A stretch of DNA of 64,000 bases from Rhizobium sp. AQ_MP (GCF_014237835.1 NZ_JACJVI010000001.1:372001-436000), one strand, 5' to 3'. Counted from the stretch's first letter, positions 9,393 to 19,402 are shown. Notes: a model not told the origin generated them from the letters alone. Made by a program: numbers and translations.

Positions 9393-11108
9393 ATGCAGAC
9401 GACGACCGCCATACCCGAGAACCACAGGGCGATCGAGGTCGATCTTCCCGTCAACGCCGTACTTCATCTCTGGCTGAAGGCTGTCACACCGGATGAGCCT
9501 GGCTCGGTCTCTCTCTACAGCGTCAACGGCAAGTTCGGTGAAGTGCAGGCGGTCAATGCCGAGGAGAACTCCTTCCGGATCTACCACGTTTTCGGCGGCG
9601 GGACGGTGACGCTCGCCTACGACACGGCCGTGACGTCACTCTCGGTCGCCTACTGGTTCACCCCATCCGATGTCCTGGAAACAGGCATCACTGTGATCCA
9701 TACGAACCCCGCCAACGAGCCGCCGGATCTGCCTGATGGCTATCACTTCCGCCCGCCCTTCGGATGGATGAATGACCCAAACGGTTTCGGTCGCTTTGGA
9801 GGACGCCCGCATCTGTTCTACCAGCACTATTCGCATGGCCGGATCTGGAACAACATGCATTGGGGCCACGCGGTTTCGGCGGATTATCTGCGCTGGCGTC
9901 ATCTGCCGGTCTTCCTGTTCCCCTCCGAGGAACTGACTGTGCGGCCCGACAAGCGCGGCGGCGCCTTCTCGGGTTCGGCGATCGCCCGCACTGATGGGCC
10001 GGGCATCCGGGTCTTCTTCACCGAGAAGATCGCCGATCGCATCCCTGAACAGGAAATCCAGCTGACGGCCACATCGACCGATCTTTTCAGCGCCGGGGCT
10101 GCCGAAGTCTTTCTGCCTCACAGGCCCGATGGAGAGGGGCTGACCTTCGATTTCCGCGATCCCTATGTTTTTAGAGGGCCGGACGGTCTTTGGAAAATGC
10201 TGCTCGGCAGTCAGAGTATTCAAGGGGGCGTCGTGCTGCTTTACGAGACCGAGGACAATACAGCGGCCGGCGGCTGGACCTATGTGGGCAAACTCTACAC
10301 CGAAACACGCTATGAGACTTCGGCGCTGGAATGCCCCTGCCTCCTGCCTGTCGATGGTGACCACCGAGATCCATCGACGCGTTGGGCGCTGATCTATGGT
10401 CTGATGAACGGCGAGGACAAGGAGACGGGCCGGCGCAACCTGACGATGATCGACATCGGCTGGTTTGATGGGCGCAGCTTTGCCAAGTCCTTCGGACGCG
10501 AACTCGACTTCGGCACCGACAACTATGCTTTCCAGGCCTTCGTGGATGGTGGCGCCGCCGTTGGTATTGGCTGGCTGGGCAATTGGGCAGATACCGGTCC
10601 AACCATTGATTTCCCCTCCGCCATGACCCTTCCGCGAACGCTCACGCTGGAGGGCGATACACTGCTGACGCCGCCGATCGGCGCAGCGGAAAGCCTGCGT
10701 GCCCGCATGCTGGACCGCACCCGTCTCGCCATCGGAGAGAGGATCCTCCTGCCGACCGGTGCCGCAGAAATCATTTTCGAACTTGAGGAGCCCGGTGGCG
10801 CTTTCCGGCTAGAGTTTGACCACCCGGATATTCGCCTCGCGGTGACACAGCATGAGGAGGGCCTGGAGATCCTTCACGCCTATCTCGACAGACCGGAAGA
10901 GCCGCCTGGGCCACGGTATCTGGCCCGGGCTGCCGCAGCTCGCCGGATAAGGGTTTTCCTTGACTACGGGTCGCTGGAAGTCTTCGCGGATGGGGGGCGG
11001 ATTGCCGGCACCAAGCGCATTGCAGGCTTCGAGCCTGTCCGCTCCGTCAGGCTGATCGCCGAGCCTGGCGTCGTCAGCAACGCCACCATCTGGTCTCTGA
11101 GGCTTTGA
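9393..11108 (+). CDS. Glycoside hydrolase family 32 enzyme (sucrose/fructan hydrolase type)
   Basis: 571 residues from the ATG at 9393; an ATG at 9387 directly abuts the Shine-Dalgarno AGGGAG (9381-9386), so the second one is preferred. The catalytic GH32 propeller shows WMNDPNG with nucleophile Asp128, FRDP with Asp256 (transition-state stabiliser) and the EC motif with acid/base Glu313. A C-terminal beta-sandwich with DYGSLEVFADGG follows. About 110 residues precede the catalytic module and look like an extra beta-rich domain. No signal peptide is seen, so the enzyme is probably cytoplasmic and acts on sucrose or short fructans. No transporter or regulator is adjacent. Confidence 0.9.
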   Translation: MQTTTAIPENHRAIEVDLPVNAVLHLWLKAVTPDEPGSVSLYSVNGKFGEVQAVNAEENSFRIYHVFGGGTVTLAYDTAVTSLSVAYWFTPSDVLETGITVIHTNPANEPPDLPDGYHFRPPFGWMNDPNGFGRFGGRPHLFYQHYSHGRIWNNMHWGHAVSADYLRWRHLPVFLFPSEELTVRPDKRGGAFSGSAIARTDGPGIRVFFTEKIADRIPEQEIQLTATSTDLFSAGAAEVFLPHRPDGEGLTFDFRDPYVFRGPDGLWKMLLGSQSIQGGVVLLYETEDNTAAGGWTYVGKLYTETRYETSALECPCLLPVDGDHRDPSTRWALIYGLMNGEDKETGRRNLTMIDIGWFDGRSFAKSFGRELDFGTDNYAFQAFVDGGAAVGIGWLGNWADTGPTIDFPSAMTLPRTLTLEGDTLLTPPIGAAESLRARMLDRTRLAIGERILLPTGAAEIIFELEEPGGAFRLEFDHPDIRLAVTQHEEGLEILHAYLDRPEEPPGPRYLARAAAARRIRVFLDYGSLEVFADGGRIAGTKRIAGFEPVRSVRLIAEPGVVSNATIWSLRL

Positions 11109-11183
11109 GCTTTCGCCGAAATTCTCTGTCATCGGCCTGTCAACAAGGCGGTATTAGGGTTCTGCCAGACTGAGGTAGGGCCG

Positions 11184-12662
11184 ATGATGAACATTCGAGA
11201 GACCACAGACACTGGTATCCGCGCGGCTGAGATTTACGCCGAGATGGTAAACCTCAGAGAGACGATCCTCAACGAAACCCGGCCGTTATCCTCGTCCGGT
11301 GACGACGATCCGGCCATCGTCAATCTGGGCCATTATCTGGCCCTGCGTCGTCATGACATCCGCTTGCTGCAACGTCGGCTGATGGCACTCGGCTTGTCGT
11401 CCATGGGAAGGCTGGAAAGCCGCGTCTTGCCAACGATAGATGCGGTGATCCATGCACTGGCGGCGCTCTCTGGTGCTCGCGCAGATATCCCCGCTATGCC
11501 GAGCGAATTGGAGTTTTTTGCCGGGGAGATGCGCCTCGAAGCGGCAAGCGCCGCACTCTTCGGGGTGACGCCGCCGACCCGACGGACCCGGATCATGGTA
11601 ACCCTGCCCAGTGAGGCAGCGGAGGGACCGGACCTCATCCTCGATCTTGCCCGCTCTGGGATGGATGTCGCCCGGATCAATTGCGCCCATGACGGAGCAG
11701 ACGCCTGGCGCGCGATGACCGCTTCAATTCGGTCGGCAGCCAACGTGGTAGGGCGAGACATCAAGATACTGATGGACATTGCTGGTCCCAAGATCAGGAC
11801 GGGCGAGGTGGCCTCAGCAGACAAGAAGCCTCGGCTGCAGATCGGCGACCGCGTCCGTCTCGTTGCGAACGGCGTACCGCGTATCGATGATGCCGTGACA
11901 CGCTCTGCCGCAGTCTCCTTGCCGGAGATGGTGACACGCCTCTCGGTTGGCGATCGTCTTCGGTACGACGATGGAAAGCTCGAAGCCGTTGTCGAGAGCG
12001 TCGGAACGGGAGAGGCCGTCATCCTCGTTCGCCGCACCAAATCCGGCGGCACACGACTGAAGGCGGAAAAGGGCATCAACCTCCCCGATACCGCACTTGG
12101 ACTGTCCCCACTCACCACCAAGGACGAAGCCGACCTCGAAACGGTGATCGAATGCGCTGATCTCATCGGCTATTCCTTCGTCAGCCGGCCGGAAGACATC
12201 GACCTGCTCGACAGCGTGCTTGACCGCCACGGCAGGACGGATCATCCGCTCGGCCTGATCGCCAAGATCGAGCAACCCCTGGCGCTCACCAATCTTCCTG
12301 CCCTCATCGCCAGGGCGCGCAAGCGCGGACCCTTCGGCGTGATGATCGCCCGAGGCGATCTTGCTGCCGAAATAGGTTTTGAACGGCTCGCGGAGATGCA
12401 GGAGGAAATTCTCTGGGTCTGCGAGGCGGCTTCCGTTCCCTGCATATGGGCGACGCAGGTGCTGGAAGACATGGTCAAGGAAGGCATTCCGACACGCGGC
12501 GAGATGACGGATGCCGCCATGGCGGCACGCGCCGAATGTGTGATGCTCAACAAGGGGCCGGCGGTCGTTGAAGCCGTTTCTCTTCTCGATCGCCTTATGG
12601 GCCGCATGAACGATCACGTATTCAAGAAGACAGCGACGCTGCGAGCGCTGAAAAGCTGGTAA
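11184..12662 (+). CDS. Pyruvate kinase-like protein with N-terminal extension, lacking the regulatory C domain
   Basis: 492 residues. Pyruvate kinase similarity begins near residue 135 (TRIMVTLPS, where a standard enzyme starts near residue 5) and includes DIAGPKIRTGEV, LIAKIEQPLALTNL with the conserved Lys, GVMIARGDLAAEIGFERL and the ATQVLEDM / PTRGEMTDAAMA pair. The chain ends soon after the barrel, so the C-terminal allosteric domain is missing. The first ~130 residues are mostly helical and unlike any pyruvate kinase domain I know. Starts at ATG 11184 or 11187 after GAGGTAGGG. Whether it makes pyruvate from PEP or has another role cannot be decided; a canonical pyruvate kinase is presumably elsewhere in the genome. 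Confidence 0.8.
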   Translation: MMNIRETTDTGIRAAEIYAEMVNLRETILNETRPLSSSGDDDPAIVNLGHYLALRRHDIRLLQRRLMALGLSSMGRLESRVLPTIDAVIHALAALSGARADIPAMPSELEFFAGEMRLEAASAALFGVTPPTRRTRIMVTLPSEAAEGPDLILDLARSGMDVARINCAHDGADAWRAMTASIRSAANVVGRDIKILMDIAGPKIRTGEVASADKKPRLQIGDRVRLVANGVPRIDDAVTRSAAVSLPEMVTRLSVGDRLRYDDGKLEAVVESVGTGEAVILVRRTKSGGTRLKAEKGINLPDTALGLSPLTTKDEADLETVIECADLIGYSFVSRPEDIDLLDSVLDRHGRTDHPLGLIAKIEQPLALTNLPALIARARKRGPFGVMIARGDLAAEIGFERLAEMQEEILWVCEAASVPCIWATQVLEDMVKEGIPTRGEMTDAAMAARAECVMLNKGPAVVEAVSLLDRLMGRMNDHVFKKTATLRALKSW

Positions 12663-12691
12663 TCCAGAGCGAGCGGTCTCCTTAGCGAACC

Positions 12692-15600
12692 CTATTCGGC
12701 AGCCGTGCGGCGTTGGGAGGAGATCTGGGTGATGAAGGCACGCAGCGCTGCGGGGCGAACCGGCTTGTTTTGCAGCGTAATCGAGTGGCGCTCGGCCTCT
12801 GCTCGAACTTCTGCCGAACGATCGGCGGTGATCAGCAAGGCCGGGACATCGGCCAGGGTCAGGGCTCGCAGCCTTAGGATAGCCCCGATACCGCTACCGT
12901 CTCCCAGGTGATAGTCGGCGATAACAAGATCTGGAGCAGTGCTGCTCTTGATCAACTCGTCCATCTCCGCAATCGAACCGGCGCATTCAACACTGCAACC
13001 CCAACCGGAGATGAGCAGTTGCATGCCCTCAAGGATCTTCGGCTCGTTGTCGATGCACAACACGCGGAAGCCCTGAAGCGATGGCGTCGACCGGGAATTG
13101 GCATCGATGGGCACCACGCCCTTGGTCGCAGGTTTCGCGACATCAAGCGGCATGACGACCTTGAACGTTGTGCCTCTGGCGGGCTTGGAAGTCAGCTCCA
13201 CCGGGTGCTGCAGAACCTTGGCAATACGATCGACGATGGACAGGCCGAGGCCTAGACCGGAAGCGGTGCGCATGCCCTCCTCGAGCCGCGCGAACTCCTT
13301 GAACACGGTCCGGAACTTAGATGAGGGAATGCCAATGCCGCTATCGGTCACCTGGATGACGACCTTGTCTCCCTGGCGGCGAGCACCGACCACCACGCGG
13401 CCAGCTGGCGTGTATTTGATCGCGTTGGACACGAGGTTCTGGACGAGGCGGCGGAGCAGTGTCGGGTCGGAACGGACCGACAGTGTCGTTGGCATCACCA
13501 CAAGTTTGAGGTTCTTCTCCCGCGCCATCGGCGCAAAGTCGGTTTCAATTCTCTGAAGCAGGCTGTTCAAGGCCACGCTGGAAAAGCGCGGCTTCATTGC
13601 GCCCGTATCGAGGCGAGAAATGTCGAGAACGGCGCCGAGGATGCTCTCCACGGATTCGAGCGCAGAATCGATATTGCCGACCAGCGCGCTGTTTTCGGAA
13701 TCGCCAAGCCGCTCGACCAGCGATGAGGAGTAGAGCCTTGCAGCATTGAGGGGCTGCAGGATGTCATGACCGGCCGCCGCAAAGAAACGGGTTTTGCCGA
13801 TGTTGGCCTCATCCGCCGCCGCCCGCGCTTCCGCCAGAGCATGGTTCACCCGCGTGAGTTCCGCAGTACGTTCACTGACGCGCTGCTCCAGAGTTTCGTT
13901 CGCCTGTTTCAGAGCCTGGTCCGCCTCGACGCGCGAGGTGATGTCGCTGAACGTCGCAACAAGTCCCTTGTCAGGCATCAGGTTGCAGCGCACCTCGATG
14001 ATCCGCTTGCCCCCGGCGAGCACCATTTGAAATGGCCGGTCGAACTGATGGAAGCTGCGGATCACGACCTGGCTGTCGCCGGCCGGAACGTCGCCCCTCT
14101 GTGCCAGTATTGCGATGATGTCGACCAGCGGGAATCCAACCTGGCCGACATGCTCTGGCAGATCGAGCAGCGTGCGGAAACGGCGGTTCCAGATCGTCAG
14201 GCGGTCGGATGCGTCGAAAACGGCGATTCCTTGCTCCATTTGGGCAAGCGCCGTCTGCATCATGTCCTGATTGTACTGCAATGCTTCCGAAGCCTGGTCG
14301 AGCAGCCAGACCGTATCGGCTGAAGGATCCTCGGCCTTCTGCAGAATGAGCGAAAGAACGAGGCGGGCTGAGGAAGAGCCGATCGCGCTGCCAAGCAGCT
14401 GTTCGGAAAAATGAATGAAGGCCATGTCGGCAGGACTATCGTCGGCGAGCTTTCGGCCGACCGTCTGCTCGTAGGACCGGAAGGATCGCTCCATCCGCTC
14501 GTTGCCGAGATAGCGCGCAATGGCGGCCTTCAAATCGCCCACGGCGACACTCGTTTTCCAGCCGCGAGTTGCGAAGTTGGACCGCGGTTGGCGCTTGATG
14601 AAGATCGAAGACTGGATGCGTTCGACCGGCCTTGGGTTCCGGCTCAGCGAGCCGATGACGAAGGCAAGCGTGTTGACGAGCAGGCTGAACAGCGTCGCAT
14701 TCACCAGGGGGTCTGCGTATTGCGGCTCGAACATCGACAAACCGGGAAGCAGGAAGCCGAGGACCGCAGAGGCAATCCAGGAATGATCTTCGGCGCCGAG
14801 GCTCGGCAGGAAGAGCAGATAGGCCCAGACGAAGAAGCCGATCGTGAGGCCTGCGATTGCGCCCCTCGCGTTGGCCCGTCGCCAGATCAATCCGCCGAAC
14901 ATGGCCGGAGCGATCTGCGCGATGGCGGTGAACGAGAGAAGGCCGATCTTGGCAAGCCCGGTCGTATTGTCGGCGGAGCGGAAGTAGACATAGCCAAGCA
15001 GCAACACGCCGAAGATCGCGGTTCGCCGGATATGGAGGAGGGTTTTGGCGAAGTCTTCGCGTTGGCTCGGCCGGCCGAGCAGCTTCTGGCGAAGGAAGAT
15101 CGGGAGAACAATGTCGTTGGACACCATGATCGCGAGCGCCACGGAAGCAACGATCACCATGGCGGTTGCGGCCGAGAAGCCGCCGATAAAGGTCAGCAGT
15201 GAAACGAAACCGGATCCGGCTTCGAGCGGCAGCGACAGGACGTAAAGGTCAGCGTCGCCGCCGCCGCCAAAGATGAGAATGCCCGCAATTGCCGCGGGGA
15301 GAACGAAGATATTGATGGCGATCAGATAGATCGGCATCAGGATGCCCGCGAGCTTCAGTTCCCGCGGCGTGCGGTTTTCCACCACCGTCACGTGGAATTG
15401 CCGCGGCAGCATGATGATGGCAAAAGCCGAGAGTGCAATCAGCAGCAGCCAGCGGCTCGGTGGCGTCTCGTGCGTCAGCGCCGCCATCACTGCTTCGCTC
15501 TCAACGGCCTTCTGCCATAGGTCGGCAGGCCCGTCGAACATCACCCAGATGACGAACACGCCAAGCGTCCAGAAGGCGATGAGCTTAACCACCGACTCCA

Positions 15601-16198
15601 TGGCGATTGCGAGGATGAGGCCGTCCTGATGCTCTGTCGCATCCGTATGGCGCGTCCCGAAAATCACGGCGAAGCATGCGAGGATGAAGGCGACGATGAG
15701 TGGCAGGTCGATGAAATAGAGATTCCCGGTGCCGATGCCATAGGCCGTCGGGTCCATCACCGCTGCGACCGAACTCGATACGGCCTTCAATTGCAGGGCG
15801 ATGTAGGGAATGATGCCGACCAGGTATATGATCGTGACGAGCATGCCGACGATAGGGTTCTTGCCGTATCGCGCTGCCACGAAGTCTGCGCCTGAGGTAA
15901 TCTTCTCGGTCTTGGCAAGCTCGACGATCCTTCTGAGGATCGGCATGCCCAGCGTGTACATCAGGATTGGGCCGATGTAGATCGCCATGAATTCGAGGCC
16001 GTGCTGAGCGGCAAGCCCGACGCCACCGAAATAGGTCCAGGACGTGCAGTAGACGGCCAGGCTGAGTGCGTAGACGACTGGGCGTCCCCCCGCAGGCACG
16101 CCATGCACGCGGGTCTTGCGGTCCCCGTAGCTCGCCACGGCAAACAGAAACAGCAGGTAGCCGATCGCCGACGCAACGATGATCCAGCCTGGGAACAC
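12692..16198 (-). CDS. Sodium/solute symporter fused to hybrid histidine kinase (CbrA-like layout)
   Basis: 1168 residues from a GTG at 16198, which lies just after a strong GAGGAGGAAA ribosome site (16210-16201); a TTG at 16222 is in frame but has no such site. The first ~500 residues are a multi-helix SLC5/SSS transporter domain. Then come a PAS domain (about 650-770, IAVFDASDRLTIWNRRF), a coiled linker, a HisKA box AAAGHDILQPLNAARLY with phosphoacceptor His811, an ATPase domain with LVSNAIKYTPAG, and a receiver with Asp1095 in VIADYHLGDG. The protein can therefore sense or transport a solute and relay phosphate internally. No partner response regulator is adjacent. The ligand is unknown; CbrA-type proteins handle histidine and carbon/nitrogen balance. 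Confidence 0.92.
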   Translation of the reverse strand: MFPGWIIVASAIGYLLFLFAVASYGDRKTRVHGVPAGGRPVVYALSLAVYCTSWTYFGGVGLAAQHGLEFMAIYIGPILMYTLGMPILRRIVELAKTEKITSGADFVAARYGKNPIVGMLVTIIYLVGIIPYIALQLKAVSSSVAAVMDPTAYGIGTGNLYFIDLPLIVAFILACFAVIFGTRHTDATEHQDGLILAIAMESVVKLIAFWTLGVFVIWVMFDGPADLWQKAVESEAVMAALTHETPPSRWLLLIALSAFAIIMLPRQFHVTVVENRTPRELKLAGILMPIYLIAINIFVLPAAIAGILIFGGGGDADLYVLSLPLEAGSGFVSLLTFIGGFSAATAMVIVASVALAIMVSNDIVLPIFLRQKLLGRPSQREDFAKTLLHIRRTAIFGVLLLGYVYFRSADNTTGLAKIGLLSFTAIAQIAPAMFGGLIWRRANARGAIAGLTIGFFVWAYLLFLPSLGAEDHSWIASAVLGFLLPGLSMFEPQYADPLVNATLFSLLVNTLAFVIGSLSRNPRPVERIQSSIFIKRQPRSNFATRGWKTSVAVGDLKAAIARYLGNERMERSFRSYEQTVGRKLADDSPADMAFIHFSEQLLGSAIGSSSARLVLSLILQKAEDPSADTVWLLDQASEALQYNQDMMQTALAQMEQGIAVFDASDRLTIWNRRFRTLLDLPEHVGQVGFPLVDIIAILAQRGDVPAGDSQVVIRSFHQFDRPFQMVLAGGKRIIEVRCNLMPDKGLVATFSDITSRVEADQALKQANETLEQRVSERTAELTRVNHALAEARAAADEANIGKTRFFAAAGHDILQPLNAARLYSSSLVERLGDSENSALVGNIDSALESVESILGAVLDISRLDTGAMKPRFSSVALNSLLQRIETDFAPMAREKNLKLVVMPTTLSVRSDPTLLRRLVQNLVSNAIKYTPAGRVVVGARRQGDKVVIQVTDSGIGIPSSKFRTVFKEFARLEEGMRTASGLGLGLSIVDRIAKVLQHPVELTSKPARGTTFKVVMPLDVAKPATKGVVPIDANSRSTPSLQGFRVLCIDNEPKILEGMQLLISGWGCSVECAGSIAEMDELIKSSTAPDLVIADYHLGDGSGIGAILRLRALTLADVPALLITADRSAEVRAEAERHSITLQNKPVRPAALRAFITQISSQRRTAAE

Positions 16199-16399
16199 CT
16201 TTTCCTCCTCGATTGCGCCCAAACAGGAACCTTAGGGCATGTCTGCGCTTTTTGAAATCGTTTCGCCTATTGACCTTAGTCGAAACCGGAACGCGGCTTG
16301 TGCCGAATTACCATTTTCGAAATCGCGAAGATTGGTTAACCATGATCCATAACCGGCTTTCCGCCGGTGTTTTAAGGGACCACTGAGGAGCAGGGGACT

Positions 16400-16825
16400 A
16401 TGCTACAGGAATTCAAGACATTCATCGCTCGAGGCAACGTCATGGATCTGGCGGTTGGCGTGATCATCGGCGGTGCCTTCGGTCTCATCGTCAGCTCGCT
16501 GGTCGAGGATATAGTGATGCCGATCGTCGGCGTCATTTTCGGCGGCTTCGACTTTTCCAATTACTTCCTGCCTTTGAGCAGCAATGTCACGGCAAGCACA
16601 CTGGCCGCCGCCCGTGAACAGGGCGCGGTCTTTGCCTACGGCAACTTCATCACCGTCGTCATCAATTTCGTGATCCTGGCCTGGATCATCTTCCTCATGG
16701 TGAAAGCCGTGAACACGCTGCGCAAGTCGATGGAAAAGGAAGAGCAAAAGGCCGCCGAAGCGGCTCCACCGCCGGCTGACGTTCAGCTTCTCACCGAAAT
16801 CCGCGACCTTTTGAAGAGCCGCTGA
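16400..16825 (+). CDS. mscL: Large-conductance mechanosensitive channel MscL
   Basis: 141 residues. The first helix motif [28 protein letters not shown] is diagnostic, followed by [15 protein letters not shown], a periplasmic loop (about 53-75), the second helix (about 78-100) and a charged C-terminal helix. Opens under membrane tension to release solutes during hypo-osmotic shock. GAGGAGCAGGG precedes the ATG. It stands alone, with a hairpin after its stop, and is divergent from the symporter/kinase gene. Confidence 0.96.
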   Translation: MLQEFKTFIARGNVMDLAVGVIIGGAFGLIVSSLVEDIVMPIVGVIFGGFDFSNYFLPLSSNVTASTLAAAREQGAVFAYGNFITVVINFVILAWIIFLMVKAVNTLRKSMEKEEQKAAEAAPPPADVQLLTEIRDLLKSR

Positions 16826-16833
16826 ACGCTCAT

Positions 16834-16864
16834 GATGGGTTCCCTCCGCAAGCGGGAACCCATC
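16834..16864 (+). terminator. Hairpin after mscL
   Basis: GATGGGTTCCC (16834-16844) pairs exactly with GGGAACCCATC (16854-16864) around a 9-base loop. There is no T run after it, so termination may be partial. Confidence 0.65.
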
Positions 16865-16956
16865 AGCAGGATCGATCTTGTCCTCAAGGAATATCATGGG
16901 ATTTTTGGCCTCTGATCGGTTAGACACATCGCACCGATCGAAGGAGTGATTTTCCC

Positions 16957-18126
16957 ATGACCCTCTTGGACAGCCTCAGCCCCCGTGCGCTCGCCGCCCC
17001 GGAAAGCGGTATCGTCGAGATCATCAACTATGCGCGGGGCCGTGATGGTCTGCTGCCGCTTTGGGCGGGCGAGGGGGATCTGCCGACGCCCGATTTCATC
17101 AATCGCGCTGCGAGCGAAGCACTTCTGGCTGGCGAGACCTTCTACACGTGGCAGCGCGGTGTTCCGGAACTGCGCCAAGCGCTCTCGCGCTACTACAAGC
17201 GCCACTTCGCCGTCGATCTGCCGGTCGAACATTTTTACGTCACGGCTTCTGGCATGCAGGCCATTGCGCTTGCCGTCCAGGCTATGACCTCGCCCGGGGA
17301 TGAGATGATCTATCTCTCGCCCTGCTGGCCGAACATCGTCTCGGCGATTGACCTTGCCGGCGCAAAGTCTGTTTGCGTGGCGCTATCTTTCACCGATGGC
17401 CGCTGGACGCTCGACCTCGATCGCCTGGAAAAGGCGATTACGCCGAAGACGAGGGCGCTCTTCATCAACACCCCTTCCAACCCGACCGGCTGGACGGCGA
17501 CCCGCGAAGACCTGAAGGCAATCCTTGAGATTGCGCGCCGCCACGGCATCTGGATCCTCGCCGACGAGATCTATGCACTGTACTACTACGGCGCAGCCGA
17601 GCGCGCGCCGTCCTTCTTCGATGTCATGGACGAGGGCGACAAGGTCATGTTCGCCAACTCCTTTTCGAAGAACTGGTCGATGACCGGCTGGCGCGTCGGC
17701 TGGATCGTGGCGCCACCGGAACTTGGGCAGGTGCTTGAAAATCTGATCCAGTATTCGACCTCAGGCGTCGCCCAGTTCATGCAGCGTGGCGCCGTCGTGG
17801 CCCTTGATCACGGCGATGACTTCGTTCGCGAGAACATCGCCCGCGCCACGGCATCGCGCGACATCCTCTGCGATGCGCTGATCGCCACCAACCGTGTTGA
17901 GACTTTGAAACCCGAGGGTGCGCTCTACGCATTCCTGAAAATCGACGGCATTACCGAAAGCCGAAAGGCCGCACTCGATATCGTCGACAAGACTGGCGTC
18001 GGCATGGCGCCTGGAACCGCCTTCGGCGAGGGTGGGCTGCCATTCCTTCGGGCCTGTTTCCTGCGCAACCCGGCACACATCGCCGATGCCGCCGAGCGGC
18101 TGAGCGGATATATCAAGGCGCTTTGA
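16957..18126 (+). CDS. PLP-dependent aminotransferase, class I
   Basis: 389 residues. Fold type I aminotransferase with NTPSNPTGW (about 169-177), the LADEIYALYYYG segment and the PLP lysine Lys238 in NSFSKNWSMTGWRVGW. The start at ATG 16957 follows GAAGGAGTG. This subgroup includes aspartate, aromatic and alanine aminotransferases; the amino donor cannot be fixed from motifs. It appears monocistronic, between mscL and galE. Confidence 0.88.
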   Translation: MTLLDSLSPRALAAPESGIVEIINYARGRDGLLPLWAGEGDLPTPDFINRAASEALLAGETFYTWQRGVPELRQALSRYYKRHFAVDLPVEHFYVTASGMQAIALAVQAMTSPGDEMIYLSPCWPNIVSAIDLAGAKSVCVALSFTDGRWTLDLDRLEKAITPKTRALFINTPSNPTGWTATREDLKAILEIARRHGIWILADEIYALYYYGAAERAPSFFDVMDEGDKVMFANSFSKNWSMTGWRVGWIVAPPELGQVLENLIQYSTSGVAQFMQRGAVVALDHGDDFVRENIARATASRDILCDALIATNRVETLKPEGALYAFLKIDGITESRKAALDIVDKTGVGMAPGTAFGEGGLPFLRACFLRNPAHIADAAERLSGYIKAL

Positions 18127-18302
18127 CGAGCGCCCCTGCGGCTCGGCCCATTCGATAAAATTTGATTGAAACGGTTTGCGCGGGCTTTACGAAGAATCCG
18201 AATAGTCGAGCCGTTTCAGTGCTTTGGAGCCTTTCGATAAGTACTCCGTAAGATGCGCCTGCTTTTGATTTCCCGATAAGAATAACAACGGGAAGAAAAA
18301 GC

Positions 18303-19334
18303 ATGGCGATCTTGGTGACAGGTGGCGCGGGCTTCATCGGCAGCCATATGGTCTGGGCACTCCTCGATGCGGGCGAGGACGTGGTCGTGGTCGACCGGCT
18401 CTCCACCGGTTTTCGCTGGGCCGTCGCACCCCAGGCACGCTTCTACCTTGGAGACATCGCCAGACCCGCAATCCTGAAACAGGTCTTTGCGGAAAACGAG
18501 ATCGAGGCGATCATCCATTTCGCCGGATCGATTGTGGTGCCGGAATCAATCGCCAATCCCTTGAGTTATTACGAGAACAATACCGAGAACACACGGCGCC
18601 TGCTGTCCGCAGCCGTCAAGGCCGGGATCGACAAGGTGATCTTCTCCTCGACCGCCGCTGTCTACGGCCTCCCTGACAAGCCGCTGCCGGTGCGCGAAGA
18701 TGCGCCTTTACGTCCCGAATCGCCCTATGGCCAGTCAAAGCTGATGAGCGAGTACATGCTGCGCGACACCGCCCGCGCCCACGGTCTCTGCTATGTCGCA
18801 CTCCGCTATTTCAACGTCGCCGGAGCGGACGTGAAGGGTCGCTCCGGAAACTCCGCCGTGGGCGCCACACACCTCCTCAAAGTCGCCTGCGAAGCAGCCC
18901 TGGGCAAGCGTTCGGCGATGTCGGTCTACGGTACCGACTACGACACGCCCGATGGGACAGGTGTCCGCGATTACATTCACATCAACGATCTCGTTGATGC
19001 GCATCTGCAAGCGCTGCGCTATCTGCGCAATGGTGGCGGACCTCTGGTCGCCAATTGCGGTTACGGCAAGGGCTATTCGGTGCTCGATCTCATCGAGGCC
19101 GTGCGCCGCGCCACCATGGTCGATTTCCAGGTTGACTATGCCCCACGCCGTCCGGGCGATGCTCCGCTGGTCGTCGCTGACAGCACGCTCGCCAAGCAGG
19201 TCCTCGGCTGGGTTCCCCGCTATGACGATCTTGGTGTGATCGTCGAGACCGCCCTCGCCTGGGAACGTCGCCTCGAGCAACTGGCCACCCCCGACATCCG
19301 GGATCTGCGCCGTCGCCTGGCAAGCGGCTTCTAG
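18303..19334 (+). CDS. galE: UDP-glucose 4-epimerase
   Basis: 343 residues. An extended SDR with the NAD-binding motif VTGGAGFIGSHM at residues 5-16, SSTAAVYG, the catalytic Tyr142 and Lys146 in SPYGQSKLMSEY, and RYFNVAGAD. It interconverts UDP-glucose and UDP-galactose, feeding surface polysaccharide synthesis; rhizobial orthologues are often called exoB. Starts at ATG 18303 after GGGAAGAAAAAG. The ~180 bases upstream hold no gene. A pair of hairpins separates it from the convergent katG. Confidence 0.9.
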   Translation: MAILVTGGAGFIGSHMVWALLDAGEDVVVVDRLSTGFRWAVAPQARFYLGDIARPAILKQVFAENEIEAIIHFAGSIVVPESIANPLSYYENNTENTRRLLSAAVKAGIDKVIFSSTAAVYGLPDKPLPVREDAPLRPESPYGQSKLMSEYMLRDTARAHGLCYVALRYFNVAGADVKGRSGNSAVGATHLLKVACEAALGKRSAMSVYGTDYDTPDGTGVRDYIHINDLVDAHLQALRYLRNGGGPLVANCGYGKGYSVLDLIEAVRRATMVDFQVDYAPRRPGDAPLVVADSTLAKQVLGWVPRYDDLGVIVETALAWERRLEQLATPDIRDLRRRLASGF

Positions 19335-19366
19335 GCTGGTTCCAAACACAAGCCCATCAAACAAGA

Positions 19367-19396
19367 AAGCCGGAGATGCAAGTGCATCTCCGGCTT
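19367..19396. terminator. Bidirectional terminator between galE and katG, hairpin 1
   Basis: AAGCCGGAGATGCA (19367-19380) and TGCATCTCCGGCTT (19383-19396) form a nearly loopless perfect dyad between two convergent genes. The flanking A and T bases let it end transcription in both directions. Confidence 0.8.
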
Positions 19397-19402
19397 CCAT
19401 CT

